Shown here: positions 36,674 through 47,530 of the stretch, one piece after another
Numbering within the stretch: the first letter of the stretch is position 1
How the letters are laid out: each line of letters begins with the position of its first letter
Assembly: GCA_019722365.1 (NCBI GenBank)
Contig: JADFUC010001018.1
Coordinates: 1 to 64,000, forward strand
Length of the DNA: 64,000 bases
Source: Lithospermum erythrorhizon
Lineage: Eukaryota > Streptophyta > Magnoliopsida > Boraginales > Boraginaceae
Direction: 5' to 3'
Position numbers and translations under genes: made by a program
The notes under the pieces: model-generated
What the model was told of the DNA's origin: nothing
What the model saw: only the letters and a program-made list of their open reading frames with translations
Database searches by the model: none

Positions 36674-39622
36674 CTATCTCCATGGTTGTTGATGTTTGAA
36701 GGGGTATGACTCCCACACACTCTCAGGTTCTTTTCGCTTCCCACCAACTCCGGTGTCTGAGCTTGTGGAGGGCTGTGAGTTCGCCTTCAAGTGCTCAACA
36801 AAAGGCCTTGGCTGAGGATTAAAGAGTTGTCTAAAACCTCCAAGTTCGAGACCACTTCCCTCTGGATACATACCTGAATTTAGATCAAAATTATCTCTAG
36901 AAAGCCCAACACCATTAGCACCGGGCATGCTAAATAGATGAGGTGCCTGCAGGAAAGAAGTTGAATTGGCTGAAGAAGTCATGAATTGAGGGACAAGTGG
37001 TGATCCCCTGGAGTCGACCATATAGGGAATAGCACCGCCAGAACCGTAGATTGGAGAGGGGAACGCAATAGAAGATCCAGGTGGTAAGCCGTTGAGAGCA
37101 AATATATGAGGATGGGGATATGATGCTGGAGGCCCCATAGCCAAAAGACTTCCAGGTCTCTCCAAATTAAAACCAATTGTGTGCTCTGGAATTCTCCCAT
37201 TTGACAATGGAACAGGTTTACTAGAAGAATCTTTGCAATTAACTTCCACTCTCATACCCATAATCGATATTACAGAATCATCTGATTTTAGAGTTCCAGA
37301 GGCAAATAAACTTTGAGATGGGTTAGGATAGAAGTGACCGCTTGACAAACCATTGGCCACTTTTGGTTGGTCATTGAGATCAAAATTTCTTAACGAAGAC
37401 TGTTTGGAAGATGATGATGATGAAGAAGATTGATTGTGATGGCCACTTCTCTGATGGAATAGATCCAGCTCTGGCTGCAGATCTAGTGGAGCACCATCAT
37501 TGCTTATCTGGTTAAGATCAAACTCTAACCTCTCTGATCTTTTTGAACTAGCCACTGCTGAAGATTCCAAAGAAGCATGTTGGAAAGATACAGGGATTTG
37601 CTTATCATCTCCAATTTCAGCTGCATTCAGGTCGATGTTTAAGAGGCTAGGGTTTTCCTTTGAACTACTATTGCTCCCACCAGCTGAAATGCATTCAGGA
37701 ACTCTGAGAGGAGATGCTGGCATGAAAACACTGGTTGCTGCAGATCCTTCCAACCCTAGAGCCCCCTCAAACTGAAAAGGACCCACATGCATTGAAGGAC
37801 CTGCTTCTCTAGTAGTAGAAACAACAGAGATAGGAGGTGAAGTTGTATCTCCCTGGTGTTGCACATCCTCTGAACAGACATCTTGATTCAGATCAAAGTG
37901 ACAAAGGCCTCCATCTGTGCTGGCTCCAATTACATCAGCTGCCTCAGTGACCTGAGGGGACCTAGCCTCTTGTGAGAGAGGATCCATGCTCTGTGCACTA
38001 GTGACATGGTCATCCCTGCTTGGCGAATCTATGGAGAGGTCAGGTTGACTCGACACCTCAGCAGCCGAGCTCTCAGCTTGAGACTGCTCTCCGGTAGCAG
38101 AATGGGAGCTCTCTGGCCGCTGCACTCTACTACTCATCTTTTTGTCGGAGGAGCTGCAGCTCAGTTCTCTGCAATCTTCAACCTCTCTCTCTACTTCAAT
38201 AGCAACCAGCCGAGCAAGTTCAAGTGGGTCTGCGATGCCATAATCCAGATCAAAATCGGACTTTGTCTCAATACTGTGATCTTTTCTACGATTTTTCTGC
38301 TTTGAAAAGTTACAGTCATTGGTCAAATAACCCTCAACCTTACTGTTGATATGCCCCTCAACAACTTCAATGTTCCCTGTTCTCTGAAATAATCTTCCTG
38401 AATCCTTTTCAGGCTTAAGCCCACTGGTATTAGACACCACTAACATGTTACTGTCGTGTTTGCCACCACTTTTCATTCTGAACGCCATGATGCTTCTGTC
38501 ATAACCTGATGATTTATCATTCATCTTCTTGTCATCCTCTGATGCATCAGTTTTCAGAAAATCAGAAAGCTCGCCACCAGTATCTTTTTCTTCAGCATTA
38601 TCATCTTTTATGTCACAGGGCTTTGTCACAGAGCGAAAAGTTCCCATATCATTCGTACTTGGAGTTGCTTTTGGGTCTTTTTCTTTGTCATGAATCTGAG
38701 GAGATCTAACAATTTTCACGGCCGACTTCTCAGTTCCTATTGGATCCAACTCAAAACCATTAATCTCCTCTTTCTGGATACCTTGTTTCGGGCCCACTAC
38801 ACCACAAGCTTCCGCAGAGGGAGCTTCATCTGAACAAGAAATGGGAGGTTCCAATTTATCAAGATTGTCATTCACAGGCTCTGGGAAAGAATTATCGTCA
38901 GCAGAATATGGTATATCTTCATTGGAGATAGCACCATCTAAGGATGTTTTATTAATCTCTTCATCTTTTAAATACTCACATGCAGTAGACAATAGATCAT
39001 CCTCAGCTGTTTCCTGTCGAAACTCTGAAGTCAAAATTCCCTGAGAAGTATCAATGTCTCCATTGGAAGGCACCAAGTTGAAGTTTTCAATCGAATGTAG
39101 TTCAGAAATTCCTCTCTCCGTGTTTTCTGTCATGGCAATATCTTCTCCTTTCATAACTACGTCTCTTGGTTTCTCTTTGCTCTGCATCTCCAAGAGAGAG
39201 TTAGCCATATCACGTACCTTGGGATTGGTGTGACCAAGAAGGTATTTTACAGTCATCCAGACTTCAGACGTAACCAACTTATCATTATTATCAGCTACAA
39301 TTCTTGAAACCGCTCTCAGTAAATTAATGATGGTGTCTTCCAGACTGCTATCACTTGTTTTACTCCCCAAGTCTGAAGCATCCTTCAACCACCTGTTCAT
39401 GTAAATAAGCCCATCTAACTGGACAAAAAGAAGAAGACACTCTTTATTCTCAGTGCCAGCTATAGCACTACCAACTGCAGACCACTGTCGTGTTGTATCA
39501 CTAATATTATTGCTAACACAATCTGATTTTTTCTGCATCAAACCTACAAGCTCCTTTACCCTGTCAGGCACAGAAAGCCCATCATTCATCTCATTCAAAG
39601 TGAAGAAGTCCTCTAGTGCCAT
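36674..39622 (-). CDS. TFIIS N-terminal (LW) domain protein with DLN repeats, SUO-like
   Basis: Probable nuclear regulator. Single-exon CDS of 982 aa from ATG at 39622 (MALEDFFTLNEMNDGLSVP); a longer reading would need a TTG at 39631. Residues ~15-150 (VKELVGLMQKKSDCVSN .. RQWSAVGSAIAGTENKECL .. LDGLIYMNRWLKDA .. VWMTVKYLLGHTNPKVRD) form the TFIIS N-terminal helical domain found in plant SUO-like and other elongation-related proteins. There is no BAH domain, unlike SUO itself. The rest is low complexity, with five DLN motifs: FDLNQD (~575), IDLNAA (~662), FDLNQI (~700), FDLNDQ (~745) and FDLNSG (~911). FDLN-type motifs resemble EAR-type repression motifs. C-terminus is KRKEPESVWESYPFKHQQPW. 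A 5' UTR intron is likely (see 41.0-41.5 kb). Confidence 0.85.
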   Translation of the reverse strand: MALEDFFTLNEMNDGLSVPDRVKELVGLMQKKSDCVSNNISDTTRQWSAVGSAIAGTENKECLLLFVQLDGLIYMNRWLKDASDLGSKTSDSSLEDTIINLLRAVSRIVADNNDKLVTSEVWMTVKYLLGHTNPKVRDMANSLLEMQSKEKPRDVVMKGEDIAMTENTERGISELHSIENFNLVPSNGDIDTSQGILTSEFRQETAEDDLLSTACEYLKDEEINKTSLDGAISNEDIPYSADDNSFPEPVNDNLDKLEPPISCSDEAPSAEACGVVGPKQGIQKEEINGFELDPIGTEKSAVKIVRSPQIHDKEKDPKATPSTNDMGTFRSVTKPCDIKDDNAEEKDTGGELSDFLKTDASEDDKKMNDKSSGYDRSIMAFRMKSGGKHDSNMLVVSNTSGLKPEKDSGRLFQRTGNIEVVEGHINSKVEGYLTNDCNFSKQKNRRKDHSIETKSDFDLDYGIADPLELARLVAIEVEREVEDCRELSCSSSDKKMSSRVQRPESSHSATGEQSQAESSAAEVSSQPDLSIDSPSRDDHVTSAQSMDPLSQEARSPQVTEAADVIGASTDGGLCHFDLNQDVCSEDVQHQGDTTSPPISVVSTTREAGPSMHVGPFQFEGALGLEGSAATSVFMPASPLRVPECISAGGSNSSSKENPSLLNIDLNAAEIGDDKQIPVSFQHASLESSAVASSKRSERLEFDLNQISNDGAPLDLQPELDLFHQRSGHHNQSSSSSSSSKQSSLRNFDLNDQPKVANGLSSGHFYPNPSQSLFASGTLKSDDSVISIMGMRVEVNCKDSSSKPVPLSNGRIPEHTIGFNLERPGSLLAMGPPASYPHPHIFALNGLPPGSSIAFPSPIYGSGGAIPYMVDSRGSPLVPQFMTSSANSTSFLQAPHLFSMPGANGVGLSRDNFDLNSGMYPEGSGLELGGFRQLFNPQPRPFVEHLKANSQPSTSSDTGVGGKRKEPESVWESYPFKHQQPWR

Positions 39623-41530
39623 GGTGCTCAATAAGTTAAGACTTCCAACTTAAGTAATGTTCTCCAAGTGCTATGACATTATTCTCTTCTTACAGGATAA
39701 AATCTATAGGAGTCTGCAGTCCGCACCATATATGACATCTATTCTCTCTCTCTGGAGACATACAGCACAGCTTTGAGCAGATATATCCTACATATATACA
39801 GTTAAATGTTAATGAATAAATTGAATATCAAATTAACAAGCATAACATAGATGCAGACATAGGACGGAAACCAGATGAATAGTTTTAATAGTGAAACATG
39901 TATTCAAGTGAGCAATTAACACGCGTAACTGGAACAACAAAACAAATATATACATGAAGTTTGGCCGAGCTATCCAACCGCATGTACTACACTAAGAGCT
40001 CAATAATATATTAACCCTTTGCTACTGAGTGCAGAAAGTTAGATGTAAAAATGACAGTTAAACATAATTTTATTATGTGGAGGTACCATAAGAAATATTG
40101 AAAAACAAACCCAAATTTACACAAGTATGTGTCCCCAAATTGATGTTAACCATGATAAGATAAGCACTGACTCCTATTTTGCTTGTTTTCTTCCATGTTC
40201 TACTTCTGAAGCCAATGTAAAAGAGAATCGTAAATCAATTATGCATGGCCCTTACACAGACTAAATAACCTGCATCCGAACATAGCATAGGTGGGCATCT
40301 TTTATGACGTGAAGTGAAAAAAGATCTTTCATATGGCCAGATACGTATCATACTAAATCCGGACATATATCTAAGGGTTTGACAAAAGACGGCCTCAGGA
40401 ACAGAATTGACTACCTTAAAGGAAAAGTATTAAACAAAGGGTTATTGACGTACAATATCCAAACAATAAAGGTAAAAAGATTTTACAAAATATAATTTTA
40501 TCTCTGTAAATATGACTTTCCTAATAAATTTGCCAGATGGCAGTGCTACCAATCCTGAAATTGATATTACAAAAACCTAAAAAGAACGAGCGCATGGCGT
40601 GCGTTCGCCGGGCGCACGAGCGCACGCCATGGAATTAGTTCTTACCATAAGAAAGGAAGACATTAAAACAAGACTACATAACAAGTACATCAACTGAAAA
40701 CACACAAAAAACCCTTAATTAGAAACTAGAATTAAATATCACTAAACCATTCAAGCAGACCATTTCATTTAGAGGAAACACAAACAGAAAATGACTCCCA
40801 CGACTCAATACCATAAGAAAATGAATAAAAAACTTACAACAAATAATAAATAATTTTTTCATTCATAATTAAAATTCAATAACAAAAACCATAATATATA
40901 TTCATTCCAATCAAATTTTCATATTCTATTCAATAAAATAAGATATCCCAAATCTCAAAACCCTAGAAAAAAAAACTTCCTCAAAATCAATTCAAAGGTG
41001 CACACACATATAAATCATGAACATGCATATTTTAACAATCCCAAATATCTAAAGGTGTTAACTTTATTACCTTTGTATTCTATTCTATAGAATCTAGCTC
41101 CAAAAGATTCAATTTTTTTTTTTCTCGAAATTGCTAATTTTGCATATGAAAAAATGAAATATTAATTAAAACAACAACACCAACAACCAAAAAACAACCA
41201 AAAAAAAAACATTCTTGCAAGATTATAGTCATTAAAGCAGCAATATAAATAAAAATTTCAATAAACAATTAACATCAACAAAAAAATACCCCAAAAAAAA
41301 TTCTTGCAAGATTATAGTAATTAATAAAGAAACAAAAATGAAAATTTGAATAAACAATTAGCATCCTAATTTATTTCAGATATAATGATTAATCACAATA
41401 ATTAACAAACCCAAATATATAAATTACCTCTTGTATTCAATTCAAAAGAAATTAACTCTAAAAGATTCCAACTTTTTTGTGAAAATTGCTGATATTTGAA
41501 GAAAAAAGAATGAAATATAATTTGGGTAAT
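39623..41530 (-). promoter_or_regulatory. 5' UTR / promoter region of the TFIIS-domain gene with duplicated leader blocks
   Basis: No coding sequence. On the minus strand two similar blocks occur at about 41058-41165 and 41418-41525. Both contain, in order, a gaaatat/atgaaatat start, an aaattgct(g/a) word, a poly-T-flanked aatctttt(g/a)ga word and then caaagg|gtaa or caagag|gtaa, i.e. a possible 5' splice site. Between them the word attcttgcaagattatag occurs twice (about 41211 and 41299). This suggests a duplicated non-coding first exon. It also contains the GC-rich hairpin at 40588-40632. Confidence 0.4.
40588..40632. repeat. GC-rich perfect hairpin in AT-rich DNA
   Basis: catggcgtgcg at 40593-40603 pairs with cgcacgccatg at 40621-40631 around a GC-rich loop (ttcgccgggcgcacgag). 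The 11-bp perfect stem and ~70% GC stand out against surroundings of about 30% GC. Function unknown. Confidence 0.8.
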
Positions 41531-41669
41531 TAGTTTTTAGGGTTTGAAATAGTTGTTGACTTTTCAAAATTTGGTTTTCGATTTTATTAATGGTTTGTTG
41601 GTCAAATGTTAGTTCAGAATTGGGTGCTGATGCCTGATGGTGACAACAAACAAAGACGCGTGTGCTCAT

Positions 41670-41950
41670 GAGCTCGGTTCGGAACAAATTCGAGTCCGAA
41701 TATAGATCCCAAATCGATCAACCTTTTCGAACACTATAAGTAAATGAGCTGAACTTTTTCGAATTTTGTAGGGTTTGGTTATGTTCGGTTCGATTGTAAC
41801 AATTCGAAAGTTTTATTCAACTGGAGTTTCGAACGAATCGGAAAAAAATCTAAGTTTGATTATTTTTGAATGGTTGGAGGGTTTAAGGTTTGATTCAAGC
41901 GCTCGAGGTTCGCTGGGGAGTCTTGAGTTTGGTCTTAGATAATTTGAACC
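41670..41950. repeat. TTCG/TCGG-rich degenerate block
   Basis: Repeated words gttcggttcg, ttcgaac, ttcgaat, cgctcgaggttcgctgg in a 280-bp block, similar in composition to the other TCGA-rich blocks of the window. No ORF. Confidence 0.5.
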
Positions 41951-43013
41951 TCCAAATTGGATATTCATTTATATAATTATAAGATACTTTGTACATCATT
42001 TATTAAAACGATCATTCTCTAATCGTGGAGTCCCCTGCCGTACTTTGTACATCATTTATTGGACATAGGCATGGACGCTCCTTAGGAGTGAAATCGAAAA
42101 TCTTAGAAATGAAGAAACTGATGAAGTAAATGTGGAACTTATGGTGGTTAGTAAGATTCATACTTAATATATGTACACTTTTACGCACAAAGAATTGTCA
42201 CCATACTGATTTATACGACTATAAAACAATACATGAGGCTAGAGGATCATAATTGACAGACAACTTGTTTTCACCTCCTAAGTATAACTCGAATTCCTCA
42301 AGCACTCTATACCTCCTCAAGAAATCTTAAGCACGGCGCGACAGCCAGATTGCTTTTACTTTAAATTACCCCTCTAAAATGAGAATACAGCCGTATACGT
42401 GGGCCCTGATCCACAGTCAAAGGTCGCTTTTAACAAATGATTATAAAAAATAACCAACTTTTATTCATTAATAATTAAATGGCTCTATTTTAAATATGTA
42501 TGATCAAACGTTATCAGAGACGAACAACTATGATGTATAGATATTATATAATTAGCAGTTGGTATATTCTCTTTATATGTGTACTATTATCTATCTCATA
42601 TATAATATGGGAATGGGGAATTAGCGGTTATTAAATGAGTGAAAATCAAATTCCATGATCTAAATAATACTCAAAAACATTACATATTGTCACTGAAAAG
42701 CAGGTTGTCAGTCTATGCGGTTATGTTTCAAGTAGTTTCTCAAAAACCTTTCTATAATAATTATGGGATTAATCTACTCAATTATTTTCTTTTTCATTTT
42801 CTTCCCTTAATAAGTTATATAATTTTAATAATATTATATCAATTATACAAAAAATAATATAAAAATAATTGTTGAATAACAAATTCACACAGGCGGGACT
42901 ATGCCATTGATAGCTTGTTATACCTTAAAACCTAAAAGCTTTGCTAATTTGCATTCACTTATGAAACATAGATTCTTGATCTGTTTGAAGCTATAAATTC
43001 TTAGATATCATAG
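41951..43013. other. Intergenic, nothing recognised
   Basis: AT-rich DNA with no ORF that shows similarity to a known family. The direct repeat gtactttgtacatcattta occurs at about 41988 and 42040. Confidence 0.5.
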
Positions 43014-43455
43014 ATGGAGGCAGTTATGTTACATTCATCACAGAACCAGAAAATTGCTCTAAACAAATCCCACATCAGAAATTCAATGAATACATTACAT
43101 TATACAAAACACCACTCTTTCAATTCAAGACCACCTGAAAACACTACTTTCAACCAAAATTCCAGGCAGGAAATTTGCAAACTCCACATCCTTTTTTCAA
43201 TCATTCTTACCCACCAAATTGTTTACAAGAAAACCACCTGCATTTTTCCCTAAAAAGAATGGTAGTTTCTCTGAAAATAGAGACATCTGCTATTCTCCAA
43301 ACAACTGCAAAACCAATGATAAATCTCAGACTCAAAGGAAAGCAAAGTTTAGTTCCAACAGTTTAAGAAAGGGAGGCACCATGATGAAACATTTACAATT
43401 TCACCCCCACCATGCAGCTTGCCCTTGCCCGATTTCTCCCATGATTTCATTTTGA
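43014..43455 (+). pseudogene. Possible small unknown gene, interrupted by a frameshift
   Basis: Frame 1 of this region runs from MEAVMLHSSQNQKIALNKSH at 43014 to a stop at 43253. A second overlapping frame, open from about 43090, contains FFQSFLPTKLFTRKPPAFFP then a K/S/N-rich stretch and ends HPHHAACPCPISPMISF at 43455. The two could be one polar protein split by a frameshift between about 43090 and 43250. I do not recognise a family, and chance ORFs in non-coding DNA cannot be excluded. Confidence 0.25.
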
Positions 43456-44176
43456 TTTAGTGAAGTTGAAGATCTTACTAGCTAGGAAAATGAAAATAAA
43501 CAGATGGGAATCAGATGTTCTTCGATCTGTTGATGTTCATAGTTGGCTAGTGCTTCTCTTTTCTGTTGTATGGCTGCTTGTTTGTATTCTATTCCTATGC
43601 CTAATTTTTGCAGTTGCATAATTTTTCATGAAATACCATCTGTTTTCTATGTATGATTAGTGAACTCATCATACATTGGAAATTTGGAATGCTTCATCTC
43701 AGGTTCCATTAAATGCTTCATCTGTTTTCCTTGCCGTCCCTCATGAATTATGTTGTAATTTTAATAGTTTTATCAAGGGAATTTCTAAACAAACAATCAT
43801 TGATATTAAACTAATCTGTAATTTGGCACTTGAAGGAATTGAAAAATATCTTATGCAGGTTGTATTTCTACCCACAAGGGGATTAGGAAAACTATACACA
43901 ACCTACCTAATTTAATGTAGACATTTTGTGGTCAAAGACTAATGTCAACTAATAAACTGATATTACAACTTCTGAATGTTACTCTCCCAAAAAGGACAGC
44001 CTCTTCTTCATCATCAAACTTGAACAAACTACTCAAGAAAAGGTTCGGTCCACAACGCCAAATTTGACTGGTACCAAACTATTTTGTACTATAAGTTTGA
44101 AACAAAAACAAATAGAACCGTATACGGAGAAGAGCTTAAGAGAACGAGAATTTCCAAATACATATCTCGTACGGCA
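43456..44176. other. Intergenic, 3' side of RPA12
   Basis: No gene recognised. Presumably includes the RPA12 3' UTR (just left of 44177 on the minus strand). Confidence 0.4.
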
Positions 44177-45975
44177 TTATGAATTCTCCGTTTGCTTATT
44201 GGCACAGACTGGGCATGTATAGAAGATAGTTTGCCCTTCGTCTGCGGATCTAATCTGGAGGAAATAAATAAGAATACACTTCTATCAAAACATACAAGGA
44301 TGAGTTTATAGAAAAAACTAACCAAACGAACATATGCAAGCAACATTACCTGTCTTGCAACATAAGACATGCCCAAGTGTTGACATGATTTGCATTTGGC
44401 GTTATAATCCTATCATTAACATCAAAGGAGAAATACATCAGTCTATCACGGCAAAAAAATGCATTGCAAACTATGGACATGGTGATACTAATTACCATTT
44501 GTTTTAGTTCCTTTTCTTCCTCAAAATCATCCAAAGTAGATGTTCCCAACTCCCTTCTAATGCCCTACAAAAACAAGTGGCAGAAAAAACATTTGATGTA
44601 CAAATGAACAATCATGATAATGTGAACCAAAAAGAGGAATGGAAAATATACTCAAAACAGGTGAAGCAATGATCGCTTCAACTCAATGTGTAACATTTAG
44701 AGATAAGTCATCATAGTCACATCTCAATACCTCATCAAAGACAACTAATTATACACAACATCTTGAAGTTCTGCCGATATATTGAATTGGGATTTTCAAA
44801 AGAATGATTACAAATTATTTGGCATTAGAATTTCATAAATCTTTAATATGATAGCATAGACTACCCTACCACACATAACAGTAAGGCCTGAAAGACCATT
44901 TCTTAAAAAATTCTACTGGGATTCCGCTACATAAAAATGAGATCACTGCAATGAGGTTTTATGCCTGTACCACAATGACAATTTCATATATCCCAGGTCA
45001 AAATGACAATTTCATAGATCCCAGTTTCTGTTTATCCTTAATTCAGTGATCCAATTAGGGGACTTAATTTTCTACTGTCATACAACTTATTGCAATGAAT
45101 ATCAGCATATACTATGCAACATAAGACCGGAAACAATTTACCTCAGAACTAATATAATCTCTCTTCAAGGCTTAAACTTTCTCAGCCCCAATAGGGATAA
45201 GAGAGTAACATAATATATGGCTGATATTCATTGCAATAAGTTGTAATAAGCATATACTATGCAACATAATATATGGCTGATATTCATTGCAATAAGCAAC
45301 TTATTTGAACTTTCTCTTATTGCAATGAATCATCAGCCATATTAAGACCGGAAACAATTTCAGTCCATAAGACACGGGTAACAGTCATATTACCTCAGAA
45401 CTAATTTTATAACATATCTCTTTCCCAACAATATCTTTAATAAAATCAAATTAATGGAAAGAATTAGTGAATCAAGAACCTTGTACAAAATATAACAAGC
45501 TGAAGAATTATTTAACAAACTCAATACTCATTCCAATCCATTTTAATTGCCACTTTTTTCCGTATCAATACTTGACAATCAATTACGTTTATTGATTATT
45601 CTAAAAAATATAAATTTGGCCGAAACTTCATCATTAAATAAGTAATATATGTGTCCACTAGACTGGTTTATTGGTTTATAAATTTGATATAATTAAATAC
45701 GTCTTTAAAATATTTTCATAATATTATTTTCTTATAATCTTACATACTACAACTAAAAAAATTAATCGATGATCAAATTTTGACACGAAAAAGAAAAGAA
45801 GGTAGTACTAGAAAGCAACTAAAAACAATAAAGAAAGTTCAAATAATCATATCAAACCTTTAGTGCGTTTCTTAAATTTGCATGAAGGGCACTTAGCATA
45901 CTTCGGTGAATCAAAAGATAGCATTGTTCCACATATTTCACAGAACATAAATTCTCTTTGTTTATAAAATGCCAT
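44177..45975 (-). CDS. DNA-directed RNA polymerase I subunit RPA12-like
   Basis: Small zinc-ribbon subunit of RNA polymerase I (Pol I counterpart of RPB9/TFIIS), acting in transcript cleavage and termination of rRNA synthesis in the nucleolus. Five exons on the minus strand: 45858-45975, 45394-45434, 44496-44564, 44350-44409 and 44177-44254, all GT..AG and in phase, giving 121 aa. N-terminal ribbon: [20 protein letters not shown] with CEIC and CPSC pairs. Middle: [11 protein letters not shown] + [14 protein letters not shown]-terminal ribbon: CKSCQH .. ARQ + [17 protein letters not shown]; the acidic hairpin RSADEGQT needed for cleavage is intact. The last residues read CANKQTENS where homologues have CGH-F-EN, so the end is divergent although the four zinc cysteines remain. 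A likely 5' UTR intron acceptor (ttttgcag on the minus strand) lies just upstream near 46000. Length fits the family (about 110-125 aa). Confidence 0.9.
45080..45365. repeat. Direct and inverted repeats plus partial exon-2 duplicate in RPA12 intron 2
   Basis: Intron 2 (44565-45393) carries ttattgcaatgaatatcagc at about 45088 and its inverted copies gctgatattcattgcaataa at about 45220 and 45276, plus catatactatgcaacataa twice and ataagaccggaaacaattt at about 45121 with a second copy at 45342. 45142-45165 is a copy of the end of exon 2: minus-strand agattatattagttctgag followed by gtaaat, compared with the true gttataaaattagttctgag followed by gtaata. Confidence 0.75.
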
Positions 45976-47254
45976 TTCTAATATAACGTTCACACCTTTT
46001 CCTGCAAAATCACAAAATAATCAGTTAATCATATACAATATATATATATATCATAATTAGCCAAAATAATTAACATTAATAAATTCTACAACAATTTAAT
46101 TAAAAATTCCAACTTTACTGGGATTTGCAGATAAATTCAGCTCATTTTTTCCTAAAAACTTCATCTTTTTAATCATTAACCAATTGGATTTTAAAAATTA
46201 ACATCCTTCAAAGTCTTAACTGAGACACATATTTTGATATATTTTTCAACAAATATTATAACAATTCAAAATTTAAAAAGTCTAATAAACTCAAAACTTG
46301 ACAATCTTTTTGAGATGTGCATATATAAGTATATTGGAACAATTTAAAACTGAATAATCAAAAGTGGAAAAAATAATAATATTCCAAAAAAAAAAGGGTG
46401 AGATTAGTTACAAATTATAAAGTCAATTAGATAATTTTAAATTGAAAGTGATTGTTTGATTTAGCTCAATTTGATAGTTATCAAAGATGATGAGTATAGT
46501 AGGGTTAATTTGGGCTGATTTTGAAAGCCCATATAATAGTTAAGAGGGGGATCACCCATGACTTATTTAATTCCCTCCAGTTTTAATTTCGTCCATTCAA
46601 ATTTCAATTACAAGTATTTATAATTATTGATCAATAAAGTATCATTTTTGTAATATATCAATTTCCTTCATTTTACGTATTTGGATGGATGATAATTGGA
46701 GAGGGTCTTAACCCGTTCAGATCTACTTGTGGGTAGGATGACCATTGGTACGGTTTAATGCAATTCAATGTGGTTTTGATAGATTATTATGGTTGTATTA
46801 CCAGTAGGATTTGGATTATATTTGAGATTTTGGCAAGGACTAGGTTGGTATATTTATAAAGTTTATTGATTTTATCATTGCAAAATAAATCGGATGATCT
46901 TTTTGCAATAGAGGAGTACCAATGGGTTTACGTTGTTCACTTTGATTGCCATCTTGCTGGATCTACAATTCAATCGGAGTAAGGCCCATTTATAAGCCTA
47001 ACTATCAATTCAATAGTATTTGTCGAGTTGTATTTTGTATGTCAATTATCCGTTCTCAATTTCCATGATGTTCACTCTTCACCATTGACCTTGACAACTT
47101 GAAAACAAAACAAAAATTTCGAGTTGTCCATATTGTTGAATCAAGAATCAAAAGTGGTCCCATTAACTTATATCTAATTGAATAAATGGCACCACATAGA
47201 CAATATTTAGGTTGTCCAAGAAAAGGGAATCCCAACCAAAATCTCAATTAACAA
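45976..47254. other. Upstream region of RPA12 and spacer
   Basis: Contains the probable RPA12 5' UTR intron and promoter. Two TGGGCT words, one on each strand (about 46509 and 46526), resemble plant site II elements (TGGGCY) known from ribosome-related genes, but lie ~530 bp from the ATG. No other gene recognised. Confidence 0.35.
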
Positions 47255-47395
47255 TTAGTACCAAGAATTAGGTGAAGTTTGGTCACCAAGAAGCACATGC
47301 ATGCCTCTTCTCATTGCATTTAGCTCATCTCCTTGTGCTCCACTATGAATGAAGTATATAAAACAAGAAACTAAAATGAAGCCAAAGGTCTTCAT
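47255..47395 (-). CDS. Possible small secreted peptide, unknown
   Basis: A 46-codon frame starts MKTFGFILVSCFIYFIHSG, which looks like a signal peptide (K near the N-terminus, hydrophobic core, small residues before AQ), and continues GDELNAMRRGMHVLLGDQTS to a stop after PNSWY. No cysteines and no known peptide-hormone motif. The frame stays open further upstream (to 47521), so the start is not certain. It sits beside LTR-like unit A. I do not recognise the family and it may be a chance ORF. Confidence 0.2.
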   Translation of the reverse strand: MKTFGFILVSCFIYFIHSGAQGDELNAMRRGMHVLLGDQTSPNSWY

Positions 47396-47530
47396 TAACT
47401 CATTAAGTAAATTTCTGGCCAAAGGGATTGTAAAATTACATTTACTCCATCTAACTATCCCGGGTTTAATTGGGAGGATTTTTTCCATAAAATAAAAAAG
47501 CGGATCCATTTTTCGGATCAATAATTTACT

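Noticed and set aside
39623..39631. Longer N-terminus for the TFIIS-domain protein
   Set aside because: Requires a TTG start; the ATG at 39622 (MALEDFF) fits.
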